The notes beneath the pieces are model-generated. The model was not told where the DNA came from. It worked only from the letters and a program-made list of their open reading frames with translations, and searched no databases. Shown in pieces: positions 26,601 through 38,600 of a DNA stretch of 64,000 nt (the first letter of the stretch is position 1; each line of letters starts with the position of its first letter). Origin of the DNA: Nectonema munidae. Taxonomy: Eukaryota; Nematomorpha; Nectonematoida; Nectonematidae. Made by a program: the position numbers and the translations under genes. Location: positions 610,190-674,189 of the forward strand of contig JAUIRK010000288.1 in the NCBI GenBank assembly GCA_030549495.1, given 5' to 3'.

Positions 26601-29600
26601 TCGGGAGAGGTCAATTTGGAAGCGAAGTACTTTGATGCTCAGCCTTCTAATCCACTCAAAGAGTATTTGCCTCTAGAAGTGGATTCTAGATTTGTAAGAC
26701 TGGATTTGAACAAGGTAAACTTTAATGGTTAAAGTAAAAAAAAGTTAAGTTTGGCCTACCAAAAAGCAGGGAAGTGACCAACGATTCTGTTTTTATTATA
26801 ATAATTTTCATTACAAACTGATTGAATATTGAAAACTAAGTATTTTATTTTAAGATTTTTATATTCGAATTGCCTTTAAAATGTTACTTATTGTTAACAA
26901 GATAAGTTTCACGAGTGCTACTATTTACTATTTGACCAGCTACATTAAAACTTTTTTATAACTGACTGCACATGTTGACACAATGGGAAAATCCTTATGT
27001 ATTATTAACAATGCTACAACAATATTAACAAAATTTGGTTAAAACTCTTTTCTATAGTTCGCTAAGAAGGTTATTAAAACGACTTGGGAAGCATTAAGTT
27101 CGACTTTGGGGTGTTTTCAAGAAAAAGATAAGTCATAATAGAATGGGGCGAGTTTTCGATCAACAATGAAGTGATTGAACACGGGGAGCTAAGAAGCCTG
27201 CCAGCTGTGGCATAGCTTCCATTTTTAAATTAATAGTTTGTTTGAAATTATACCAGAAGTTATTATCAAAGGTGACCCCAAGCATCCAAAAGTTCTATCA
27301 TAAATCTGGACACACTTTATTCTTCAACTTACACGTTATATCAACGTTAATTTACAATAAACCAAGCCATATGGTCGTTTTAGTTTGAAGCAAATATTTT
27401 AAAGGTGCATGCTTTTTGACATTATATATCCGTGGATTTAATCAAATTATGTGAATTAATAATATAATTCCATTTTTTGCTTCGATAAAGCGTTGCCCTT
27501 ATTTTTTCGCAAACTTTTTAAATTGTTTCGTTTTTGTTTTTGCTAATTTTTATGTTGGAATCGTATATAGATACAATTCAATGGCCCCAAAAAGTTGCAT
27601 TTTCTATTTTTAAGGTGAAGTAAGGTTTTTTATACCCATATTGAATGTTTGCAGATCCTCAATGCCCAGTAAAAATACACAATTTTCCAGTATTGTATAT
27701 CCACAATACTGGAATTCTGATACTGACATTTCATTTGTTTAGCCATACATTTCGATGAATTGGACCTCGGCGACTCGCAACTCTTACGTCATTCTCGTGA
27801 AGTATTACCAGCCTAAGTATGCGAGAGTTCTCGGCTTGGTTAGCATTAGAAGCCTGCGAAACAAAAACTTCCTCTCCAACAAAGTTGATGTATTCGACAG
27901 TTATCCCTTTTACACGGGTAACTAAAATCATATTCTTTCCTCATGGTACACTTTCGTATAAAAGTCATCCTTTTTCTTATGATCCTATACGGAATGTATT
28001 TTACACTGGTATTATTCCCTATCATCGTAACTTCTCTTTGTTTATTTTTTCTTTTTACTTCTATTTTTCCTTTGCTTTTCTTTATTTCACTGCAACATCA
28101 AGACAATTCCCTCCAGACAATTTGTGATCAAGTTAAATAGCGATAAAAAATTGAGTAAGAAAAAAGTCTTTATTTGTTTTCAATTTTAAATAAGATATAT
28201 GTCCACAGACAACTATCGTGACTTATATGTCACAATAAATCAATCTTAAAAATAAGATCCTTTTTTTAAATAATTTTCATATAAAATTTATTTATTAAAT
28301 TACAATTATTTATTTTATATTCCTAGATGCCATTTTTTTTATTTTATATTTAAAATAGAATTAAAGTAAAAGGATTTTTTTATCCAAAATTCTAAACTTT
28401 GCTTTAAAATTTTTTAATTTGAAAAAAATTGTACTTTTCTGGATAAGAAATGGTTCTATTTTTGTTTTTATTTATATAGATTTATTTACCTATTCAAATT
28501 TGAACTTTTTTGCTAAATAATGTGTTGTGACACTACACATATGTACTATAGTGTTCAACGGGTTAAAGTAATTACCTGCTCACTTTTTAATTAACTAATG
28601 TATCCTTGGCTCGCATTAAATCGATAAAATAGTCTAGGACAAATCATATATTGGAAGGATGTACTTGATAAACCAGCTCCTTGTCTTTTATTACTCTAAA
28701 TTTATTTTCTCACAATGTAAAGTCAATTCTGTTCTCAAGAGTTAGGATGTTTTATATGTGTAGAATGCTGGCGTGCTTTTTCAACTTCAGAATTTCTTCT
28801 TTTATAATAAGATGAATATTGTTGTCTTTAATCAGGTTTGGGGATTCTTGACCTTGGTGAAAAACACTAAAAAGAACTCCAATATCAATTTCCTGTATAA
28901 GGCCGGATTTTGTATAGATCTGTTTCTTGTGTGTTTTACGTGTGTGGATTTGTGAACTCTGGCATTGCGTGTTCTTTTCACTGGAATATACTAAGTAATG
29001 TCAATAAACAAGTTTAACATCATACATTTCAAGTTGCCACTCATGGCTATTTCCCGAAAATTATTTCAAATATTCGATAAATAATTCAAAAGTGATAGAC
29101 TTTTCAAATAGCGCATGGGCATGTTTCGTATTACGACTACTGTTTTTGAGCTAAAATTTTTGTTAAAAATACTTTTATTTTATTGACTGAAAATATTTGC
29201 ATTCAGCACAATTTTAGAAGTAAAACTCGAAAATTAAATAAATATTAAAGATTTTTTTTTAATTTTAAATATCTTTATTTTTTTTATGATCGCTCTTTAT
29301 TTGCCTTTTATTTTCAAATTATGCAACATTTCTACATCATTCATAAGTTTATCATTTTAAATTCTGAATTGCCAAATGATTTTTACTTAAATAAATATCA
29401 ATTTATTAAAAAAAAATTTTCCACAAAATTTTCCTACTTTCGTGAAAAGTTTTTGCTTTTTCAAATCCAGTTTTACTCCATTTTTTCAGGAAAACTCCGA
29501 GCCTAAAAATGGTTCTTTATTTTCCATATTTTCTACTCATATGACACATGGATAGAAACAAACTTTCCTTAATTTTAGGTCAAGTCACACTGAAATACTG

Positions 29601-32600
29601 TCCTTCAATTTATGGGTGCAAGGCATTTGTTATGAAGGAGCCTGATAAAGAAATGCTCTTTGAAATTGATGGACCAGTTAACTTGAATTTAGCAATACCA
29701 ATTAACACCTCTTTATGGATTGTAAGTTCTATCAGTTTTTATACTAATTCAGTTCATTTCATCTAACTCAGGGGTCGGCAAAGTAGTCGGCATCGACCTT
29801 TGGGGGTCGATAAGATAGACAGACTTACCAAATTGTTCTATGCTTTTTTTACCTTATAGTAGTAATAATTCTTTTTCTTTTAAAACATAACTTAGGACAT
29901 TGTATAGTATAGGATATATGAAACATATTTGGTTTGTATTTTTTCTCTTAATTGTTGGACATTGATTAATGCTTTTATGAAACATTTCTATGGATGGTGG
30001 GAGTTGATGAGAAGACAAATGTTCTATGAAGGGGTAGACGGGTAAAAAAGTTAGCCGATCTAACTCAATCCTAGTACATATTCATATGGGAAAGTGAATT
30101 CATTTTTTGAGACTATTTCTTTTGAAATTTTAATGCATATATTTGAGAGTAATGAAGTTAAAGTTATAAGATAACATTTACTGCCATCTCACTTTGAATA
30201 TTTGAAAACACTTAAAAAATACAAATACTCAAGATTTAAGGATTTTGATGCTCTGTGTTATTACGAATTTATAAGGACTACATAACGACAAAAACACACA
30301 TTAAAATTTATATTAAAAAAGTGATTTATAATTTTCAAAAAAAAATTAAACAAAAAATTTTTCTTTGAAGTTAGTCTTTATCATAAAAATTTTTATTCCT
30401 TAAATCCAGATGTCACAAGTTAAAATTTTTCCATTTTAGGAACTTTTTTGTTATCCAAAACTATGTGAATCTTCTGAGCTTAGGTTCGTTCATGTTTACG
30501 GGCATTTTGTATTAAAGCAGGCTCGCTACAGTCGGTAGAAGTTTGCGACTCAGACTCCATCTACAATTTATATAGATTAATATAGGTTTTTAACCCCAGG
30601 ACTACGAGAGGGGTTAATTGACCTCTTTCCCCCCAAAAAATTATTGTTTAAATATTCATAAAATTTTTTGACTTATTTTTTCATTCAATACCATTTTGTT
30701 AGTTCATAATCTTGTATAACTTTGATTTATAAACCTATTTATTCCAGTAAGGGACAATTGCCCCAATGTAAAAATTATTAGAAAACTTGTTTTACAAAAA
30801 GTTTATTCATAAAATTATAAGCAGTAATTACATCGAAATTAGAATATGTTTCACAAACTATTTTTTACAGCTTTTGCACATATTTTGCCTTTTATTAAAT
30901 TTACATTGACGCTCTTCATAATGAGTAAATTTCTTTCTTTTTCACTATGTCTTTTATTTATATATTTTGTTGCCGATTTTTGTTCACTCTTCTTTCTTTA
31001 CATAGCTGGTCATCTAAAATGATTAGAAAAGTTATTATATTAGTATACATGACATTACATATACTGTACGTGTTTGGATGAACTTAAATCTTGTTATACT
31101 GGCAAACAATTGTTCATAAACTAACTTCTTCCACAGGAAAAAAGCTTTTCCAAAGTTTTCATTTACACCTTCCTAATTGAAAGACCAAAAATAGCATACA
31201 AGTCAGTTTTTTTGATTTCAAATTATTTATTGTTTTGATTTTTCACTTTTTTTAGTGAAATTCAAAATTTTCAAAATCGTTTGGAAGCAAAAAAGTTAAA
31301 AAAAATACCTTTAAAATTTTCTTTATTCTTGATAGAATGAATATCTTAGTTCCTCTTTTATTTTTTATGATATTTGCTGCTATTTCTCTACGACTATGAG
31401 TTGATGCTTTATACTAATCAGTTCCTTCCTTACTTGAAATCAAATCTTTCAAAGATGCAGAACCTTGTATCTTAATTTGTTGACCGGAAGGAATGTGCCG
31501 CAATCTAAAGAATCAAGAATTTCATCCGCGTTCATTGGAAATAAACAAAAAGCAAAATACGAGTAAATAATAGAGAATAAAAATATAAGTATCTCACTGT
31601 TTTCAGAAGCTGTTATCATAATATGACAGCTACCGTTAATAAATTGATAATACTTGATTACACTGATATAGCGATTCATCCGTGATATCGTGTATGATAG
31701 CTGAGTGGCTTATGCTTATTAGATTTTATAAAATATTTTACATGACGCAAAGATCAAAAAGAGCGTATCTCCTCTTTTTCACGTGTTTAGTACGAAATTA
31801 AAAAATGAAAGAGGCTTATATTATATTTGATTATATTGTTCGCCTATATTATGTTTTAGTCTATAAATATCAATATATATATTCATCTATTTTTATATAT
31901 GTAGAAGATTACTGAATTGATTTAGGGATACATATAATTTTTCAAAACTGAATGCGAAAAATTATAAAAATAACAACTAAGAATAAACTACATGCGTAAA
32001 ACAAATTATTATTTTTCATGCTTAGTCATGTGGAGAAGAACAAAAATAGAGGCAAATTTTAAAGGGGTTAAATGACTCTTTTTGTATAAAAAGGTATACA
32101 AATATCTTGGTAATACTAGGGTTAAATAAAAATATAGATTACTATAAAAGCAAAAATTTGAACCAAGAAATAGAAGCAGATAGACCGAAATTAGAGCATA
32201 TATGCACAAAGAGTAAAAGTGGTAAATATATTTGAAATGGAAAGTTACTTTTCCAAGAATCTTTTTCCTACCGAATTAAGTACCTTAAATCGTTATCATT
32301 CTATGCTTAGTTCCAGATAAAATGTTCTAAATAAAGAGAACTGAAAATTGAGTTTGTGACGTGACAGAATTTTAATAATAAATTTATGCTTGATGTCTTT
32401 ATTCACTCATCTTAGGAATCTGTTCAAATCATTCCGAGCAGTTTGTTCCGCAGCAGCCACTTGGAGTTGCAGCCCGTGGATCTTTCCGTCGAATTTTTCC
32501 AGGAGTGCGGCCAACACTTTCACTTCAACGTTTCCCAACGCACCCCAACAGCGCGTCCGTCCATTTCGCCTTTTTGCAAAGAAAGCATCTTTACCCTCTC

Positions 32601-35600
32601 AACAAACTTCAACTCTAAATCCTTTCCCTGTGAGTGCCACCCCCACGGCTCAACAAGTTTTTCGTGCAATGAGTTGGGAGGACAGTGCAGCTGTAGAGAG
32701 CACGTCATCGGTCAAAAGTGTTCGCGATGTAAAACAGATTACTTTGGATTTCCTCACTGCCAAAGTATGAATCAGCATATTATCTATATCCTCGCGTTTA
32801 CAACTTCTTGCATAAAGTAGGGAAAATAAGGATATATTTTTCGTTATAATTATCCATTTCGTTAACAACGATAATGACAAGGTATTTCATGTTAATGATT
32901 GTGTTGCTTCCATTAATTTTTCGTTATATCTATTTTCGTCCATTTAGTTATAACGTTGATATATATTTATTCATTACTTCTCATTTATTTATTATTTTCT
33001 CGTTCTTATTATACTTCGTTATTAGTATACTTCGAAAGCATTCATCTTTTCAATGTTTACGTAATAAAAATCAGTTCTCCAATGGATTCCCAGAGGATAG
33101 AATCTCAAAATATTTTTTTTGGGATATAAAATTCCTCTTATATCATAAATAACTTTTATATCTTGAAAAAATTACCTAAAAAAGAAGTTTCAAAAAATGG
33201 TATATTTCTACCTTGGTATACTCTAAAATGTAACTCCTTTCAAAATCAATTGGAAAATGAACCAAAAATCTTTTTATGTGAGTGTTTTTACGTTTTTTCT
33301 TCAAAATTTGAATAGTAACGTTTATTGTTGTGTTTTCGTAGTAAAGGAAGTTTTCTTTCCTCTGAAGATTCAATGTTAATAAATTTTACCCCAATTTTAA
33401 AATGAAATTATTCATTTGAAGACAAGATTTTAAAGCCAAATCGTCTGAATGAAATTTTATTTAATATTTTTGGAGCAGACGATTTTCATAAGCAGTTTTG
33501 ACTGTATATGTTTGACAAAGTTAACCACTTAGGTTTTTAATTGTAAAAATATATTCATATACCTTCTCCTGGTGACAATGAATACAAAGTTACTTTCTTC
33601 CTTAGAGTGTAATTGCCCTCATTCAATCTGCGATGAGGTGTCTGGACAGTGTATTTGTCCTGTCCGTGTAGCTGGCAAAAAATGTAACAAATGCATGCCG
33701 AACACCTTTGGATATGATCCTTTGATTGGATGCCAAGAGTGTTTATGTCATCCACAAGGAGTGATCACTGGAAAAGGTTTCGAATGTGATGCGGAGAATG
33801 GGCAGTGCAAATGCCGACCCAATGTCGTAGGAAGACGTTGTCAGTCGTGTGCTGTCGGCTTTTACGGCTTTCCCCACTGCAAGAAGTGCAGTTGTGATGG
33901 AAGAGGTGTCGTGCCAGAAATCTGTGATCCCGAAAATGGGCATTGCTTTTGCAAGGTATTTTTCCACTTCATTTCGTTTATTGCGTTCGTGTTCTCGATA
34001 AATACGATATTTAGGAAAATGTTGATGGACGAGAATGTGATAGGTGCAGACCTGGAACTTTCCTACTAGAGGCTTCCAACTTCAAAGGCTGTTCTTCCTG
34101 CTTCTGTTTTGAGCACACCAGAGTTTGCCAAAGTTCAAACTTGTATTGGACAAATGTATATGTGCTATTTTAAGCATCATGCAATTTTTTGACTATATTT
34201 CTTTTATTCTTTACAGATTATTGATTATTATGATTGGAAATTGGTAAACTCAAATACTTCCGTCTTTATCCAAGATAAATCCGTTCATGCAAACAATATT
34301 TTCAAGATTGATGAAAGCAAGCCTGTCTACTGGAGTGCACCCCATTCTTACCTTGGCAATAAAGTAGTTCTTATGCAATAACACACATTTCATCTTTTAT
34401 TAAGTTCTACCTTTCCTGGTCTACAGGCTAAATGCAGAGCTAACTTTTTTATCTATAAAAAAATATAATTTTCATATTAAAAAAAATAGAGTGTATTCAT
34501 TGCAGGGGCGTAGCCAGAGGGGGGCAAGGAGGGCAGTGCCCCCCCCCCCCCCCCCCACCAAATAATTTTATTTCCAATATGCTTGCCCCCTAAATTCCTT
34601 GCATGCACCTCCAACTTCCATTTTTTTTGGCTACGCCACTGATTCAGTGTATAATTCGAAAATGATCATATTTAATTATTGAAAGTATAAATCAAAATTT
34701 AGCTTTCAAATATAACGTAATATTGTACTCATTCGCGTCCAATTTTTTATTTGGTGTACACTTGTCCAAAATGGTTTAAAACCGTTGAGTTAAAGAATTA
34801 ATCACTTAGTTAACAAAGTTAAGTTAAAATATTCTCGATTTTTCTATAGTTTTTATATGATTTCTCCTTCCACATCTCACACTCCATAATTTCGCGCAAA
34901 AATTTTTGCCAGACTACTGTATTTTCAAAAAACAAAGTAGAGAAAAATACGATTTTCAGTTAAAGATTTGTTTACATTTTAAGAGTTCGGTGGTTTTTAG
35001 ATTTAAATAATATTTAATTTTTTTCTTTAGCTGAGTTCTTATGGAGGAAAATTGTTGTTTGAGCAAATCATCACGGCTCCATCCCATTTTACATCTACAA
35101 CATTTTATCCTGATATTATTCTCAAAGTATATACTCTTATTTTTCAATTACTCTAAAGTATGATATTTAACTTGTGAAATAAAGATATTTATTTCGCTAA
35201 ATTCGCGACGCTAATATATTTGAGATAACCAGTTCCCTGAGTTTTTTTTAAATACGTAAGATTTACTGTCAAATGTGATGCTAACTGAACGATACCTTAA
35301 AGTTATTTACGTATAACCAACATTTTTAAATAACTTCAATAATTTTTATCCCGTGGATTCAAAACACTTTACAGTAATAAATTCAAACACGATTTTGAAG
35401 CCACTACATGCACATTTTGAAATAAAATTACGATTAGACGTTTCAATTTGTAATTCATACGACCAATAGTGTTTTGCGTTTATTTAAACATTTTCAATTC
35501 ATCGCTTTCAGTTGATTGAAACTGCATGGAGAAGTTATCACTTTTTGATACGAGACATTTTTTATCTTGTATTAAAATATAGTATACTGCTGTTTTAAAG

Positions 35601-38600
35601 AATTTTTGTTGTAACGAGAATTTGTTATGTCCGAAAGGTCATATTCCGGGAAAGAGTTTTAACCATGACCGCAGAAGACCGAGATATCCAACGTGTCAAA
35701 TATAAATTATTTTATCAATACTTTGCACTACATTCTATTATAAATTAATATATTATTTCATAATATACATGTTACATTTCAACTTTTCCCAAAGAAAGAA
35801 ATATATGAAACTTGATAAAGATGTTTAGTTGTTAAATTTTTTAATATTTTTACTATTATTTAAACAATATTTTTTTAAAAATTATTTTTTTCTATTTTAA
35901 CAAAGATTAATTTTTTTGATCTACATGAAATTACTCATTACACCTTAAATTTTTTATTATTTTTTTATAATTATAACGATTAATTAAAATTTCTTACAAA
36001 ATTACTTCGTTATAACTGAATTTTATACACAACATAGAATTTTTAATTTAGAATAATAAAGATTTATTCGCAATGTCACGATTTTTTATAACCGACTAAG
36101 TTATAAAAGCATTTTATTGTATCTGTTTTTAACTGGTTGGAACTTCTCTAAACGAGACTCACCTTCTGATTAACTGTCATTTTTAAAATCCATTTTTATG
36201 TGTCGTTTTTAAGAAGGATTGATAGATTGGAAAACTGGTAAATTTGATTTTCGTAATGATCACGTAATTTATTTAATTTGCCAATAATCATTTGAAGATT
36301 ATTTAATATATAGAAGGGCGGAATGCTAGAAAGATAACATTTTTAGTAGTTTATTTACATCTTTATTTACCTACCTCCTTTTTATATCTTTATTAACTTT
36401 TGGTACGTAACTAAGACGACATTTTCTGATTTAACATAATTTCTATCACAGCTCTGTTTGTACAAACTTTTGAATTCTTTTTCCGAAATTTTCTTTACAG
36501 ATTATGATGAATTCATTCACAAACTGAGAATTTGTGTTTGAATGACATATTGCACATATTTAATTTTTAGGCAGTAGTTTGTTATGTCCTCATCGATATC
36601 AATTTGTTCATAGTTTGACATAAGCGCCTCTTGCTAATGAAAACACACCCACGGTATCTATACCTATACTCGTATCCCTTTAAAATTTTTGACACTACAA
36701 ACTCCCTACCAGGAATCCATGATCCTGATAATATTAGTTCTTCGAAAATTTCAAAAGCGCCCTGAATTTCAGAATCACTCTTATAAATCGAACATTGTTC
36801 TTAAAATTTGAAATTTCTGTTTTGCCAAAAAATGCTACTGTGTTTAAATTTAAAAAAAAGCAAGTTATCCGAAAAAGCAATCATGTAAATAGATGCTTCC
36901 CGAAATATATTTTTCGCTTGAGAAAAGTTTTGCATTTCAAACGCAGAAAATGGGTATGCTTACTTCAATATTTCTCTACTTTCTTTTGGATGATATTTAA
37001 TGATGAAGTTCAATCTGATGCAATCCTTTTCTCTTTTGAAACGAAAGTTTTTTGATGTCTTTGAATATAAAAGTCCGTGAAACGAATCAAATATTCTCTT
37101 TTTTATCCAAGATTTTATTGTAAGTTGATACATTAATTAAATAAAATGAAGAAAAAGGATCTTACCTTTTTTTATTCAGAAGTTTTTGATTATAAAAGCA
37201 CATCAGTAGGGCCTAAGAGAGGAGGTCCGGCGAACACATTGTTTGCGAGGCCGAGAGCTTTTTAGAGTGTACTCACCTCGAACACGAACAAGTTGTTTGT
37301 AGATTGAGGTTTTGTCAGGTCTAGCAGGTGCTTTTTAGGATTCAGGAAATTTAGCTGCCAGTCAAAATTTCATTTTGTATTTTTTCTGAGTGATCTAATT
37401 GGCTGAAGTCATGGAGCAATATAAATTTGGGTTATAAAACTTGTAAGCTAGGGTGATGTATTTTAATGTGAATGGTAGTGACTGAATTTTCTGGGTATGA
37501 TCTATTCATATCATTAGCTGTAATTATTTTTTGCCTACTTTGTCGAATTTAAGAAATATTCACGATTAAAATGGTAAATGTAAATGCGTGAATGGTATTT
37601 TATATCCCTACATTACTTGAATAACACAATATTTTAGCATATTGCTATCAATAAACGACCAATTTGCATTGATTAACCTCAACTTCCTTAATTTCAAAAT
37701 AATTTTGTAAGCACCCCAAATGGGGTTTGGTCCGCCTTATAAGTTTTTTGTTGGACGATCTTCACGTCATCCACACTGTTATTCTAAAATATGAAAATAT
37801 CCGAAAATAAATCATCAATTCTGGTTATATGAATAAATTATATTTAATATTCTTAGATTACACCTTTTCCCCAAGTTGGGGGTCGGTGGCTGAGATTCGC
37901 TCTCCCCATTTTTTCCTGTCCTGCGCATCCTCTTCGGTCAGTCCAAGCTGCTTCAGTTGCTCCATCAGTCTGTCCTTTCATCTTTTACGCTACCTCTCTT
38001 TGCTTCTTTTTCCACTCACCTTCTTCCCCATATAAAAGCCCACGACTTCGTCTTGTTTCTTTCTTAGAACATGTCCAAACCACCTCAGCATCGGGCTATC
38101 ACACTTACTTAAACTCCCGTCTTTCTTCTCACTTCCTCGTTTCTTTTTTCCCCATCGTGACCCCCATCATTTTTCTAAGCATCTTCATCCCCATTGCTAT
38201 TAATTTTCTCTGCTCCTTTTTCTTTAAACTCCAACATTCACACCCATAAGTTAGAACTGGTCTGACAATTTATGTATAAATCCTTTCTTTTAGTTTCATT
38301 GGAATTTTTCTATCGCACATTATCGCGTTTACTTCTTTCCATTTCAACCAACTAGCATTTACTCTTGCTTGGACGTCTTTCACAACTTCCATTTCCCATA
38401 ATCTGGGTTCCTAAATATTTGAAAGATTTCACCTGCTTCAACTTTTTTTCGTGTCTGTCTTCTACATAAACACCAATGCTCTTATTTTTGCTACATGCCA
38501 TGATCTCTGTTTTTTCCTCATTTTCATCCCAAATTTTTCCAAACTCTCGTGCCATTTCTTTTATCCAGCTCTACTTCATCCGCAAGTATCGCTAGATCAT

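Larger units (their letters stand above)
29722..32415 (+). other. Intron 20
   Basis: Contains a hAT-like MITE (29769-30057) and a TTAA-flanked piggyBac element (30594-32121). Together they make up about two thirds of the intron. Confidence 0.75.
23557..32628 (+). other. LanA: LanA exons 13-21: LF domain (alpha3/5-specific domain IV)
   Basis: Exons 23447-23703 (from DHFYPSLHQ), 23789-24061, 24123-24386, 24439-24605, 26320-26520, 26600-26714, 27743-27917, 29579-29721, 32416-32764 (first 71 codons). Matches to LAMA5/LanA include FSWRGYA-like [25 protein letters not shown], the [18 protein letters not shown] segment and ALTLIP-type [13 protein letters not shown] conserved C-x-Y-x-x-L-C-R motif is split across introns: NCHYK at the end of exon 16 and FLCRQVV at the start of exon 17, 1.7 kb away, which fixes the phase-2 junction. 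The exon 18 acceptor is read as TTCAAG before 26600 because it alone keeps the frame. This region of about 570 residues is what assigns the chain to the alpha3/5 class. Confidence 0.9.

Noticed and set aside
35580-36121. Mariner-like element
   Set aside because: Inverted GTTATAAC blocks are suggestive, but ends and TA duplication could not be defined, so I mention it only within intron 25.
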